Positions 1 to 8,997 of a stretch of DNA of 64,000 nucleotides are shown here, piece after piece (positions within the stretch are counted from its first letter, which is position 1; each line of letters starts with the position of its first letter). A program made the position numbers and the translations under genes. The DNA is from CAVSUZ01 sp963791885 (GTDB lineage: Bacteria > Pseudomonadota > Alphaproteobacteria > Acetobacterales > Acetobacteraceae): positions 1,798,001 to 1,862,000 of the forward strand of contig CAWBUL010000005.1 of the NCBI GenBank assembly GCA_963791885.1, in the 5' to 3' direction. The notes below the pieces were generated by a model that saw only the letters and a list, made by a program, of their open reading frames with translations, made no database searches and was not told the origin of the DNA.

Positions 1-2
1 GG

Positions 3-314
3 TCGCTGCGCCGGCCGGATCTGGTCGCGTCGGGACGGATGCAACTGGTCGGGTTGCGCACGGAAGAACCGAGCATCGTGCTGGAGGAGGGATCGCAGAT
101 TGTCTCGCGGATGGATGCGCGGACGCCGATCGGGCATGTGACGTCGGCGTATTTCAGCCCGGTGCTGGACCGCTCGATCGCGCTGGCGATGCTGGCGGGC
201 GGGCGTGGGCGGATGGGCGAGCTGGTGCGGATTCCGGGGCCTCGGGTGGCGGTGGCAGCGCATGTCGTCTCGCCGGTGTTTTATGATTCGGAGGGGACGC
301 GGCTGCATGGCTGA
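3..314 (+). CDS. soxA: Sarcosine oxidase alpha subunit, C-terminal part (5' end outside window)
   Basis: This is the last 103 residues of the alpha subunit of heterotetrameric sarcosine oxidase, which oxidatively demethylates sarcosine to glycine and hands the one-carbon unit to tetrahydrofolate. The visible part matches the C-terminal aminomethyltransferase-like (GcvT-type) barrel: QLVGLRTEEP, VLEEGSQIV, IGHVTSAYFSP and RSIALAMLAGGR are the usual family blocks. The gene is open at the window edge, so FAD- and NAD-binding domains cannot be seen. Its stop overlaps the start of the next gene by 8 bases, the standard soxA-soxG coupling. Confidence 0.9.
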   Translation, partial: SLRRPDLVASGRMQLVGLRTEEPSIVLEEGSQIVSRMDARTPIGHVTSAYFSPVLDRSIALAMLAGGRGRMGELVRIPGPRVAVAAHVVSPVFYDSEGTRLHG

Positions 315-753
315 GCTGGTCGACGTGCCGCCGGTGCCTCGGTTTATCGTGCGTGGGAATGGTGGCGCGCTGGGGTTGCCGGATGAGCCATGCCGGTCGG
401 CGGGCGATTGGGCGCTATGGCTGGGGCCAGATGAGTGGCTGTTGCTTGATCCGGGGGAGCGTCTCGCTGCGGCGGATGGCTGCGTGAGCGTGGATGTGTC
501 GCACCGGCAGATCGGGCTGGAGCTGCGCGGGGCAGATGCGGCGACGCTGCTGAACGGCGCGGTGGCCCTGGATTTGTCGGAGCATGCGTTTCCGGTGGGG
601 ATGTGTACGCGCACGCTGTTCGAGAAGGCGGAGATCGTGCTGTGGCGGCGCGGCTCCGAGACGTGGCGGATCGAGGTCGCTCGGTCCTACGCGCCGTATG
701 TGCGGACGCTGCTGGCGGCAACTGCGGCAGCGGATGGGATCGCGCTGAGCTAG
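307..753 (+). CDS. soxG: Sarcosine oxidase gamma subunit
   Basis: 148-residue protein with the small GcvT-like fold of the SoxG family: RQIGLELRGADAATLLNGA and the block around FEKAEIVLWRRGSETWRIEVAR are typical. It is a structural subunit of the cytoplasmic heterotetrameric sarcosine oxidase and carries no cofactor itself in known enzymes. The ATG at 307 lies inside the end of soxA (ATGGCTGA overlap), so translation is coupled; the frame stays open upstream, but those earlier starts lie deep inside soxA and are unlikely. It is the last gene of the operon; the next gene is convergent 13 bases away. Confidence 0.88.
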   Translation: MAELVDVPPVPRFIVRGNGGALGLPDEPCRSAGDWALWLGPDEWLLLDPGERLAAADGCVSVDVSHRQIGLELRGADAATLLNGAVALDLSEHAFPVGMCTRTLFEKAEIVLWRRGSETWRIEVARSYAPYVRTLLAATAAADGIALS

Positions 754-766
754 TACCGGCGGCTGA

Positions 767-1825
767 TTACGGCATCTTGTCCCGCTGTGGCGCGGTCGAA
801 AGGAAAGTGGCGAGCTGAGTGGCGTAGAATTTCGCCATGCCGGTGGTGCTGTGGCCGCGCGTTTCATCACTGGCGGGGATCAGATACAGCTTGGCGCTGG
901 GCACGTGCTTGAGTGCGTTTTGCAGCAGGTCCGTTTCCGGCGGGTTGCGCTCATCATCAGCGGAGTTGATGACCAGCATCGAGGCGTGGATGCGATCGAG
1001 GCCGGGGGAGGGGTCGTAATCGGCTGACGAGGCCCACTGGTAGATGAAGTCGTTCGCGTCCTTGGGCGGCGGTGCGGCGAGAAGCTCGTCAACCAGCGCA
1101 TCGGTTTTGGCGTGCGTGCCGGTGCGAGATTGCCAGCCGAGTGTGCCGCCGCTGGTCGCGACGCTGAACATGGTAACGATGTAGCGCATCAGCGGCGGCT
1201 GAACCTTGTAGTTGCCGTTGTGATATTCCGGATCGTGCTGGATGGTTTCGACCATCAGCCGGCGCATCATCCAATTGCGGCTGGCCATGGGGCTGGGCAG
1301 CGAGGCCATCGGAACCAGCGCGTCCATGAAGTCCGGGTACGTCTCACCCCACATCCAGGTCTGCATGCCACCCATTGAGTTGCCCATCACCAGGCGGAGG
1401 TGGTGGATGCCGAAGCCTTCGGTCACCAGCCGATACTCGGCTTGCACCATGTCGCTGTAATCGTAGTGGGGGAATTTGGTACGCAGCCCATCGGAGGGTT
1501 TACTGGAGCCGCCAGCGCCGATCGTATCGGGGAGAATGATGAAGTATTTGCTGGCGTCGAGCGGCTGGCCGGGGCCGAAGAGTTCGCCGGCAAAAGCGGG
1601 GGTGAGCATGCTGGCACCGGAGCCGCCAGTGCCGTGAATGATCAGGACGGGTTGTCCGTGTGGATCCCCGACGGTGGTGTAGTGCAGCTTCAGTTGATGG
1701 AAGACCTCGCCGGTGTGGAAGCGGAAGTCGCGCGCGATCCAGTCGCCTTGCTGCGGGGTGGGATAGTCGGCTGCATGAGCTGACATGGCTGTTAATGTCG
1801 TAAGGAGCAGGACAAGCCGGCGCAT
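767..1825 (-). CDS. Secreted alpha/beta hydrolase of the homoserine acetyltransferase (MetX-like) group
   Basis: 352 residues with a cleavable signal peptide (residues 1-19, ending SAHA-AD). The alpha/beta-hydrolase fold is complete: oxyanion region LIIHGTGGSG near 62-70, nucleophile elbow GNSMGG with Ser150, acid NSADDE with Asp290/291, and His325 in RGHSTTG. The layout resembles MetX/homoserine O-acetyltransferase relatives, but the signal peptide makes a biosynthetic methionine role unlikely; a periplasmic esterase or lactonase is more plausible. A strong ribosome site (GAGGAA) lies 4 bases before the ATG. It is the last gene of a minus-strand run hpnI-hpnJ-Uma2-hydrolase, 15 bases after the Uma2 gene. 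The exact substrate is not predictable. Confidence 0.8.
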   Translation of the reverse strand: MRRLVLLLTTLTAMSAHAADYPTPQQGDWIARDFRFHTGEVFHQLKLHYTTVGDPHGQPVLIIHGTGGSGASMLTPAFAGELFGPGQPLDASKYFIILPDTIGAGGSSKPSDGLRTKFPHYDYSDMVQAEYRLVTEGFGIHHLRLVMGNSMGGMQTWMWGETYPDFMDALVPMASLPSPMASRNWMMRRLMVETIQHDPEYHNGNYKVQPPLMRYIVTMFSVATSGGTLGWQSRTGTHAKTDALVDELLAAPPPKDANDFIYQWASSADYDPSPGLDRIHASMLVINSADDERNPPETDLLQNALKHVPSAKLYLIPASDETRGHSTTGMAKFYATQLATFLSTAPQRDKMP

Positions 1826-1840
1826 CGTTTCCTCAGGTTA

Positions 1841-2422
1841 TTATAGGCCCCCGGTGCGGTATGCCTCCCGCAGCGGTGTGGCAAAGCCGATGGAGAGGAG
1901 GCTGAGTTCGTCGGCCGGGCCGAGGAGGTCCGGTTTTTCAGGCCAGGTGCCGTCGGGACCGCGGCGGAGGATTTCCGCGGCGATGGCGGTGGAATGGAGA
2001 ACGATGATTTCCTGCACGCTCGGAATCGTCGTGTACGTCCAGATGTTGGTTCGCGTTTCCTGCTCGTTGCTGGGGGAGAGAATTTCGATCAACGCGATTG
2101 GTTCGGGGATGGGAGTTTGCCCGGTCGATGGTGAACAGGTGATACCGATATCGGGGATGCGAAAGTTTTCGCTCGATCGAATTCTGGGAACGACGCCAGG
2201 AGCTGTGACGACACTGCATTCGGGTCGATTATTTTTGAGATGAGTACCGATTAAGCTGGTCAGCTCTCCTTGTATCCGGCCATGCCGATCCGACGCCGGA
2301 GCCATCATCTCCGGCTCGCCATCCCGTAACTGCCATAACGCACCGGATCGGTCCCCTGAATCCCATTGCAGGAACTCGGAGACCGTCATGTGGTGTGACG
2401 GCAGTTTGAGCGTGGCGGACAC
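1841..2422 (-). CDS. Uma2 family (DUF820) PD-(D/E)XK nuclease-like protein
   Basis: 193 residues. It shows the Uma2 plan: N-terminal MTVSEFLQWD, the block GELTSLIGTHLKN, then the putative metal site RIPDIGI (Asp91) followed by ALIEILSPSN (Glu113) and a late beta-strand block SVQEIIVLHS. The family is abundant in cyanobacteria and common in high-GC alphaproteobacteria; it has a restriction-endonuclease-like fold but no settled function. It starts at a GTG two bases after the hpnJ stop, so it is probably co-transcribed and translationally coupled. A later in-frame ATG at residue 12 is an alternative start. Confidence 0.8.
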   Translation of the reverse strand: MSATLKLPSHHMTVSEFLQWDSGDRSGALWQLRDGEPEMMAPASDRHGRIQGELTSLIGTHLKNNRPECSVVTAPGVVPRIRSSENFRIPDIGITCSPSTGQTPIPEPIALIEILSPSNEQETRTNIWTYTTIPSVQEIIVLHSTAIAAEILRRGPDGTWPEKPDLLGPADELSLLSIGFATPLREAYRTGGL

Positions 2423-2424
2423 GG

Positions 2425-3858
2425 CTACGCGGCTTTATGGCGCTCGCGCAGGAACTGGAAGAACTCCACACCCTCACGCAGGCGGCGTTTCATCATCTGC
2501 GGGCTGCGCACCATTTCGCCAACGATAGAGGCGATCTTCGGCGCACGGAAGTAGAAGCGTCTGTAGAATGTCTCCACATTGTCGAAGATTTCCGTGTGGC
2601 TCAGATGCGGGTAGTGCAGGGGGGCGATCTGAATGCCGTGTTCGTCCACCAGATCGGCATGCTCGGCATCGAACCAGCCGTTCTGCACCGCCTGATTGTA
2701 CAGGAAGGTGCCGGGATAGGGCGCGGCGAGCGAGACCTGGATGGTGTGCGGGTTGATCTCGGTGGCGAAGCGGATGGTTTCCTCAATGGTTTCCTTCGTC
2801 TCACCGGGCAGGCCGAGGATGAACGTGCCGTGAATCTTAATTCCCAACTCGTGGCAGTCCTGGGTGAAGCGCTTGGCGACCTCGATGCGCATGCCCTTCT
2901 TAATGTTATACAAGATCTGTTGGTTGCCGCTCTCGTAGCCGACAAGGAGCAGGCGCAGGCCGTTATCGCGGAGGACTTTCAGCGTGTCGCGCGGAACATT
3001 GGCCTTCGCGTTGCAGGACCATGTGACGCCAAGCTTGCCAAGTTCGCGGGCGATTTCCTCGGCGCGCGGCAGATTGTCGGTGAAGGTGTCGTCATCAAAG
3101 AAGAACTCGCGGACCTGAGGGAAATAGGACTTCGCGACGCGGATTTCCTCGGCGACGTGCAGTGGGGAGCGCACGCGGTAGCGGTGTCCACCCACGGTCT
3201 GCGGCCAGAGGCAGAAGGTGCAGCGGGATTTGCAGCCGCGGCCGGTGTAGAGGGAGACGTAGGGGTGCAGAAGGTAGCCGATGAAATAATCCTCGATGCG
3301 CAGGTCGCGCTTGTAGACCTCGGTGACGAAGGGAAGCTGATCCATATCCTCAAGGATCGCGCGTTCCTTGTTGTGCACGATCTCGCCGGCTGAATTGCGC
3401 CAGGTGATGCCGTCTACCGCGGCGAGGTCGTGGCCCTCAGCGATTTCCTTGATGGTGAAGTCGAATTCGTTGCCGGCAACGAAATCGACAGCGGTGCTCG
3501 CTTGGCGCAATGACAACTCCGGCTCGACGGCGACTTTCGCACCGATCAATCCGATCATCAGGCGAGGGTTTTCCTGCTTCAGCCGGGCAGCAACCCGCAC
3601 ATCCGAGGCGAAGGATGGGGTGGATGTGTGAATGATGCAGAGATCGCGGTCCTTTGCCTCGGCGATCACCGGGTCCATGCCGATGCGAGCCGGCGGGGCG
3701 TCGATCAACTTGCTGCCGGGGACCAGCGCGGCGGGCTGGGCAAGCCAAGTCGGGTACCAAAAGGAGCGGATTTCGCGCTTGGCTTGGTAGCGGGAGCCGG
3801 CGCCGCCATCGAAGCCGTCGAAGGATGGCGGCTGCAGAAACAGCGTGTTCATGGTCAC
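2425..3858 (-). CDS. hpnJ: Hopanoid biosynthesis radical SAM protein HpnJ
   Basis: 477 residues. A B12-binding-like N-terminal region (about 1-150) is followed by a radical SAM domain with the cluster motif CKSRCTFC (Cys209, 213, 216), then FFFDDDTFTDN and GTFILGLPGET. HpnJ proteins are needed to turn glucosaminyl bacteriohopanetetrol into the cyclitol ether, a ring contraction of the sugar headgroup. The preceding gene is hpnI, the glycosyltransferase acting one step earlier, with a 4-base GTGA overlap. The start is the GTG at 3858; an ATG two codons later is equally possible. hpnK, the deacetylase expected between these steps, is not in the window. Confidence 0.93.
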   Translation of the reverse strand: MTMNTLFLQPPSFDGFDGGAGSRYQAKREIRSFWYPTWLAQPAALVPGSKLIDAPPARIGMDPVIAEAKDRDLCIIHTSTPSFASDVRVAARLKQENPRLMIGLIGAKVAVEPELSLRQASTAVDFVAGNEFDFTIKEIAEGHDLAAVDGITWRNSAGEIVHNKERAILEDMDQLPFVTEVYKRDLRIEDYFIGYLLHPYVSLYTGRGCKSRCTFCLWPQTVGGHRYRVRSPLHVAEEIRVAKSYFPQVREFFFDDDTFTDNLPRAEEIARELGKLGVTWSCNAKANVPRDTLKVLRDNGLRLLLVGYESGNQQILYNIKKGMRIEVAKRFTQDCHELGIKIHGTFILGLPGETKETIEETIRFATEINPHTIQVSLAAPYPGTFLYNQAVQNGWFDAEHADLVDEHGIQIAPLHYPHLSHTEIFDNVETFYRRFYFRAPKIASIVGEMVRSPQMMKRRLREGVEFFQFLRERHKAA

Positions 3859-5051
3859 GGTTGTGCTCTCTCCTTCGGACTAGCCGGCCCATCGGCGATC
3901 ATGGTGTGGCCGCGCCAGTCCACCCTGAGGCCGGCGTAGCTGGCGATCATCACGGCCACGGACATAAGCTCCCGTAGCGGCAGAAGCCACCCCTTGACGT
4001 GCGGCGGCGGGCTTGACGTGAGCGGGGCGATGGCGCGGTCGATCCCTCGCGCAGCGGCGAAGCGGACCAGCCAGGCGAGCAGGGCAGGGATCCAGCCCCA
4101 GGCTGGGGCAAGGATCAGCGCGGGAAGGCTCCAGAATATCGGGTATTGCAGGCAAGACGCTGCGAACGGCCCGGGAGCCAGGGCGCGGATGGTGCGGGCC
4201 CAGCGCAGCTCATGGCGGAACAGCGCCGCGAACGTGTCCTCCGGCACCGTGGTGAGCGGGATGGTGGGCGCGAGTTGGACAGCAAGGCCGGTAGCCTGGA
4301 CCAGCCGGCCGAGCGCGTTGTCGTCGGCGAGATGCACCACCAGCGCTTCGAACCCGCCGATTCGCTGCAGCGTGCTCCGCCGCAGCGCCATCGTGGCACC
4401 GAGGCAGTCCTGCCGGCCCATGGCGCGGGCGAGCAGGGCGCCGGGCAGAAAGGCATGGGTGATCTGGGTGGCGCCGAGTTGGGGGGGCAGGCCATTCGAG
4501 GCGGGCAGCCCGGCGTAGAGCGTCGTGACGAGGCCGGTCGCCGGCTGCTCCAGCGTGCCGACCAGGGCGTGCAGGTAGTCGGGCCGGACGTGCAGGTCGG
4601 AATCGGCAATGACCAGGATATCGTGCCGGGCGGCGGGCAGCATGTTGATGAGGTTGCCGACCTTCAGGTTGGGACCGTGCCGGGCGGCGTTGATGACGAG
4701 AGCGATATCGCGGCCGGGAAAGTGGGATTGCAGCCGACGAACGATTGCGGCGGCGGGATCGGTGGGAGACTGCACGCCGAAGACGACTTGATAGGTCGAG
4801 TAATCGAGAGTGCAGACACTGGTCAGGGCGGCTTCGAGCAGCGGTTCATCACCGTGCAGCGGTTTGAGGATGGTGACCGGACGCAGGGCAGTCGGGGCGG
4901 GACGCGGTCGGCGGGCGAACCGGACGACGAGAATCCAGCCGGCAAGGGTCTGGATGATGCCGATCAAGGCCAAGAGCGCCGCGACCGCGGCGAGGAAGTT
5001 AATGAAAGAGGGCACCGGGTTCCGAGTCGAAAGCATCCGCAAGCGCGCCAT
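3855..5051 (-). CDS. hpnI: Hopanoid biosynthesis glycosyltransferase HpnI
   Basis: 398-residue family-2 glycosyltransferase of the inner membrane. One N-terminal transmembrane helix (about 17-43), a GT-A domain with PVTILKPLHGDEP, the metal-binding DSD in VIADSDLHVRPDY, the acceptor block GATMALRRSTLQRIGGFEA, the QxxRW-like HELRWARTIRAL, then C-terminal hydrophobic helices (about 300-380). HpnI adds N-acetylglucosamine to bacteriohopanetetrol. It is first in the run hpnI-hpnJ and its stop overlaps the hpnJ start. No strong ribosome site is visible before the ATG at 5051; an in-frame ATG at 5036 is possible. Confidence 0.92.
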   Translation of the reverse strand: MARLRMLSTRNPVPSFINFLAAVAALLALIGIIQTLAGWILVVRFARRPRPAPTALRPVTILKPLHGDEPLLEAALTSVCTLDYSTYQVVFGVQSPTDPAAAIVRRLQSHFPGRDIALVINAARHGPNLKVGNLINMLPAARHDILVIADSDLHVRPDYLHALVGTLEQPATGLVTTLYAGLPASNGLPPQLGATQITHAFLPGALLARAMGRQDCLGATMALRRSTLQRIGGFEALVVHLADDNALGRLVQATGLAVQLAPTIPLTTVPEDTFAALFRHELRWARTIRALAPGPFAASCLQYPIFWSLPALILAPAWGWIPALLAWLVRFAAARGIDRAIAPLTSSPPPHVKGWLLPLRELMSVAVMIASYAGLRVDWRGHTMIADGPASPKERAQP

Positions 5052-5221
5052 GCCGGAGCGGAACAGGGTCAGGCAAGAGAGATGCCCCAGCTAGGGTCCA
5101 TCCAGTCTTGGCGCGCAGGGAGATCTGATGCTCGATGGCGGCATGAGCAACCTATGAAACAATGGCGGTATCTCCGTACGACGGGCGGGTGTCAGCTTTC
5201 GTGTATGCAGGGTCAAGCCAG

Positions 5222-6166
5222 GTGAAAGCCGTCCGCGTGCATCAGTTCGGTGGCCTCGATGCGATGGTCTATGAGGACATGCCGCAGCCGCGACCGGGAT
5301 CTGGCGAGATTCTGGTTCGAGTCGCCGCGGCCGGCGTGGGCCCGTGGGATGCCTGGGTGCGTGAAGGCAAGAGCGTCCTGCCTCAGCCGCTCCCGCTGAC
5401 GCTTGGGGCCGATCTGTCGGGCATCGTCGAAGCCATTGGACCTGACGTGATCGGCTCTGCGCCGGGCGACGCAGTGTTCGGCGTAACGAACGCACGGTTC
5501 ACCGGCGCCTATGCGGAGTTTGCGCTCGCCGAAGCCGGGATGGTCGCCGCGAAACCGACGGGATTGAGCGACGTCGAAGCCGCGTCGGTGCCGGTGGTCG
5601 CTTGCACCGCGTACCAGATGTTGTTTCGGCACGCCGCGGTGCGCGCCAATCAGAGCGTGCTTGTGCTCGGAGGCGCCGGCAACGTGGGTGCCTATGCCGT
5701 GCAGCTCGCGCGTCTATGCGGAGCGCGGGTTGTCGCAGCCGCGCGGCAGCACGACCTCGACTTCCTGCGAAGCATTGGCACGGCTGAGGCTGTCCCGGCG
5801 GGGGATCCGCCGCCATCGCATCTGGCGCGACGAATGGACGTGGCGATCGATACGGTCGGCGGCAGGGCGCAGGCGCAGGCATTCGACTGGCTACGGCCTG
5901 GCGGCGTGCTGATTTCGGCGGTCTCGGCGCCCGACAACGCGGTTGCGGAACGACACGGCGTGCGGGCACAGCTCATCCTGGTTGACGTTACGACCGCTGA
6001 TCTGCGCCATCTCGCCGGGCTGTTCGACTCAGGAGCGCTGCGTCCGCATGTCGGCGAAGTGCTCCGTTTATCGGATGCACGCCTTGCACATCGGATGCTT
6101 GCGGACGGCCAGCACCGGGCCGGAAAGATCGTGCTGGTTCCCGAACGCGGCCCTATCCCGCGCTGA
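5222..6166 (+). CDS. MDR-family NADPH:quinone reductase-like oxidoreductase
   Basis: About 314 residues of the zinc-independent medium-chain dehydrogenase/reductase family: MKAVRVHQFGG start block, VRVAAAGVGPWDAWVREG, then nucleotide-binding loop VLVLGGAGNVGAYAVQLAR (about 145-163). The structural zinc cysteines are absent, as in quinone reductases (QOR group). The substrate is not deducible. The reading frame stays open upstream to an ATG at 5162, but the family begins at the GTG at 5222. The last 14 bases overlap the 3' end of dxs on the other strand, so the two genes are convergent. Confidence 0.8.
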   Translation: MKAVRVHQFGGLDAMVYEDMPQPRPGSGEILVRVAAAGVGPWDAWVREGKSVLPQPLPLTLGADLSGIVEAIGPDVIGSAPGDAVFGVTNARFTGAYAEFALAEAGMVAAKPTGLSDVEAASVPVVACTAYQMLFRHAAVRANQSVLVLGGAGNVGAYAVQLARLCGARVVAAARQHDLDFLRSIGTAEAVPAGDPPPSHLARRMDVAIDTVGGRAQAQAFDWLRPGGVLISAVSAPDNAVAERHGVRAQLILVDVTTADLRHLAGLFDSGALRPHVGEVLRLSDARLAHRMLADGQHRAGKIVLVPERGPIPR

Positions 6167-8084
6167 GCAGCACCGCCTCCCGTCCCAGGGCCAAGAGCGC
6201 CGTTGCCACGATATCGCGCGCGGTCAGGTGAGCCTCTGCGAGCTGCTTCGCCTGCGAATCGTGATCGATGAAACGATCAGGCAGAACCATTGGCCGCACC
6301 TTTAGTCCCTGATCGAGCAGGCCCTTCCAAGCAAGGTGATGCAGCACATGCGAGGCGAAGCCGCCGATCGAGGCTTCTTCGATGGTGATCAGCACTTCGT
6401 GGTGTCGAACAAGCTGCTCAATCATCGCGGTGTCCAGTGGCTTGGCGAAACGTGCGTCTACCACTGTCGCGGGGAGACCGCGCGCGGCAAGTTCATCCGC
6501 CGCCTTCATGGCGTCGGCCAGTCGCGTGCCGAGCGACAGGATTGCGATGCTGTTGCCCTGACGTAGAAGGCGGGACGTGCCGAGAGGCCAGGCCTCGGGC
6601 TTATCGGAAATCGCGATCCCGACACCCTCGCCGCGCGGATAGCGAAGCGCACTCGGGCGGTCATTGATGGCAACGGCGGTGGCAACGGCATGAACCAGCT
6701 CCGCCTCGTTCGCCGGCGCCATGAGGACGAACCCGGGCAGGCAGCCGAGATAGGTTACATCGAAACTGCCCGCATGCGTGGCGCCATCGGCGCCGACCGG
6801 GCCCGCGCGATCCATAGCGAAGCGCACGGGCAGCCCCTGGATGGCAACGTCGTGCACGACCTGGTCGTAGGCGCGTTGGAGGAAGGTGGAATAGATGGCA
6901 CAGAATGGCTTCATGCCTTCGCAAGCCAAGCCGGCGGCGAACGTTACCGCATGCTGTTCAGCGATACCCACATCGAAGCAGCGATCCGGGAAACGCTTGG
7001 CGAATTTATCCAGCCCGGTGCCGGACGGCATCGCTGCCGTGATCGCGATGATGTTCGGGTCCTTTTCGGCCTGGGCGATCAGGCTGGACGCGAAGACGTT
7101 GGTGTAACTTGGCGGTCCCGGCGGCGCCTTGGCCTGTTCACCTGTAATGACGTTGAACTTGGAGACGCCGTGGTACTTGTCGGCGGAGTTTTCCGCCGGC
7201 TCGTATCCCTTGCCCTTCTTGGTGATGACGTGGAGGAGAATCGGGCCTTGCTCCTCGGCCTCGCGAACGTTGCGAAGGATGGGAAGCAGGTGATCGAGGT
7301 TATGGCCATCGATCGGGCCGAGATAATAGAAGCCGAGCTCCTCGAACAACGTGCCACCCGTCAGGATGCCGCGGGCATATTCCTCGGCCTTGCGGGCGGT
7401 GCGTTCGATACCGCGGGGAAAGCGCCGGGCCACCTTGATGCCGATATCGCGCAAGGTAAGGAAGCTGCGTGACGACATCAGGCGGGACAGATACGCGCTC
7501 ATGGCACCCACGGGCGGTGCGATCGACATGTCGTTGTCGTTGAGGATGACGATGAGCCGCTTGCCGAGGTCGCCGGCGTTGTTCATCGCCTCATAGGCCA
7601 TGCCCGCACTCATGGCGCCGTCGCCGATGACGCAGATGACGTTACGGTCGTCATGGATGCCACGGGCCGCTTTGAGGTCGCGCGCCACCGCCATGCCGAG
7701 GCCGGCGGAGATCGAGGTGGAAGAATGCGCGGCGCCGAACGGGTCGTATTCGCTTTCCGCACGACGGGTGAAACCGGACAGGCCGCCACCCTGGCGCAGG
7801 GTGCGAATGCGGTCGCGCCGCCCGGTCAGGATTTTGTGCGGATAGGCTTGATGGCCGACATCCCACAGCAGCCGGTCGTGCGGCGTGTCGAAGACTGCGT
7901 GAATGGCGACGGTAAGTTCCACAACGCCAAGGGCCGAGCCAAGATGGCCGCCTGTAACCGATACTGCGTCGATGGTTTCGGCGCGTAACTCATCGGCAAT
8001 CTGGCGAAGCTGTTCAGCGGAAAAGTTCCTGAGATCGCCGGGATACTGAATCCTATCGAGCAGTGGCGTTTTGACTGAACTCAT
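6153..8084 (-). CDS. dxs: 1-deoxy-D-xylulose-5-phosphate synthase
   Basis: 643 residues, the usual length. DXS condenses pyruvate and glyceraldehyde 3-phosphate, the committed step of the MEP isoprenoid pathway. Visible features: GGHLGSALGVVELT with the active-site His, the ThDP motif GDGAMSAGMAYEAMNN, the transketolase-type block DRAGPVGADGATHAGSFD, and the catalytic Glu in AEQHAVTFAAG. The frame is open 110 codons upstream inside ispA, but the conserved start MSSVKTPLLDRI and a CGGAG ribosome site place the ATG at 8084, 7 bases after ispA. Together with ispA it supplies C5 units and prenyl chains for the hopanoid genes on both sides. Confidence 0.96.
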   Translation of the reverse strand: MSSVKTPLLDRIQYPGDLRNFSAEQLRQIADELRAETIDAVSVTGGHLGSALGVVELTVAIHAVFDTPHDRLLWDVGHQAYPHKILTGRRDRIRTLRQGGGLSGFTRRAESEYDPFGAAHSSTSISAGLGMAVARDLKAARGIHDDRNVICVIGDGAMSAGMAYEAMNNAGDLGKRLIVILNDNDMSIAPPVGAMSAYLSRLMSSRSFLTLRDIGIKVARRFPRGIERTARKAEEYARGILTGGTLFEELGFYYLGPIDGHNLDHLLPILRNVREAEEQGPILLHVITKKGKGYEPAENSADKYHGVSKFNVITGEQAKAPPGPPSYTNVFASSLIAQAEKDPNIIAITAAMPSGTGLDKFAKRFPDRCFDVGIAEQHAVTFAAGLACEGMKPFCAIYSTFLQRAYDQVVHDVAIQGLPVRFAMDRAGPVGADGATHAGSFDVTYLGCLPGFVLMAPANEAELVHAVATAVAINDRPSALRYPRGEGVGIAISDKPEAWPLGTSRLLRQGNSIAILSLGTRLADAMKAADELAARGLPATVVDARFAKPLDTAMIEQLVRHHEVLITIEEASIGGFASHVLHHLAWKGLLDQGLKVRPMVLPDRFIDHDSQAKQLAEAHLTARDIVATALLALGREAVLLSAG

Positions 8085-8091
8085 GCGCTGA

Positions 8092-8997
8092 TCAGCTCCG
8101 ACGGGTGACAACAAATTCGGCGAGCGCGGCGAGCAAGGCCGCCTTGTCGCCAAAGCTTTCGAGATGGTGCGCCGCTTGGCGGGACAGAAGCTCCGCCTGG
8201 GCGCGGGCGCGCTCACGCCCCAGCACGGCCACCATCGTGGCTTTGCCGGCGGCTTCATCCTTGCCGGCGGTCTTGCCGAGGGACTGCGTATCGCCCTCGG
8301 CGTCAAGCAGATCATCGGCGATCTGGAACGCGGCACCGAGGTCGCGGCCATAGGCGGCGAGGTGATGGCGCTGGGACAACGGGACGCGGCCAAGAATGGC
8401 GCCGGCCTCGGCACTGAACTGGATCAGGCGTCCGGTTTTCAGGGCGTGCAGCCGAGCGACCTGCGCTGCCTCGAGGGCCTGCCCCTCGGTGACCATGTCG
8501 ATCATCTGCCCACCGACCATGCCGCGCGCGCCGACTGCGGCGGCGAAGGTGAGCACGAGGTCGGACCGCGCCTGGGGATCGGAATGGGTATCGGGATCGG
8601 CGAGAACCTCAAAGGCGCGGGTCTGCAAGGCATCTCCGGCAAGGATGGCAGTGGCCTCGTCGAAGGCGCGATGGCAGGACGGTTTGCCGCGGCGGAGATC
8701 GTCGTTGTCCATGGCGGGCAGATCGTCATGCACCAAGGAATAGGCGTGCAACATTTCAACCGCGGCGGCAGTACGCGCGGCACACGTTTCTGATACGGCG
8801 AACATGCGCGCACTTTCGATCACCAGGAGGGCGCGCAGCCGCTTGCCACCCCCGAGTGCGGCGTAGCGCATCGCTTCCGAAAGGCGCGCCTCCGGCCCGT
8901 CCGGCAACGGCAACAGTACATCAAGCGCCGCGTCCGTGAGTGCGGCGGCCTGGGACAGCGCGGCGGGCAGGCCTCGCCTGACCGGTTCTAAACCCAT
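8092..8997 (-). CDS. ispA: Polyprenyl synthetase, farnesyl/geranyl diphosphate synthase
   Basis: About 301 residues of the trans-prenyltransferase family, which joins isopentenyl diphosphate to allylic diphosphates; FPP is the direct precursor of squalene and hopanoids. First Asp-rich motif DDLPAMDNDDLRRG, second motif QIADDLLD, and GGGKRLRALL and GKTAGKDEAAGKAT blocks are all present. In-frame ATGs exist at 9087 and 9039, but homology of the family begins near the ATG at 8997; no strong ribosome site decides. The gene pair ispA-dxs is the common proteobacterial arrangement; the exonuclease VII small-subunit gene often found upstream is not seen. Confidence 0.92.
   Translation of the reverse strand: MGLEPVRRGLPAALSQAAALTDAALDVLLPLPDGPEARLSEAMRYAALGGGKRLRALLVIESARMFAVSETCAARTAAAVEMLHAYSLVHDDLPAMDNDDLRRGKPSCHRAFDEATAILAGDALQTRAFEVLADPDTHSDPQARSDLVLTFAAAVGARGMVGGQMIDMVTEGQALEAAQVARLHALKTGRLIQFSAEAGAILGRVPLSQRHHLAAYGRDLGAAFQIADDLLDAEGDTQSLGKTAGKDEAAGKATMVAVLGRERARAQAELLSRQAAHHLESFGDKAALLAALAEFVVTRRS

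Noticed and set aside
4146..5225. 359-residue plus-strand open frame opposite hpnI
   Set aside because: Gly/Asp/Arg-rich mirror of hpnI with no recognisable domain.
8085..8414. 110-codon N-terminal extension of dxs
   Set aside because: It lies wholly within ispA and adds no DXS sequence; the conserved DXS start with a ribosome site is at 8084.
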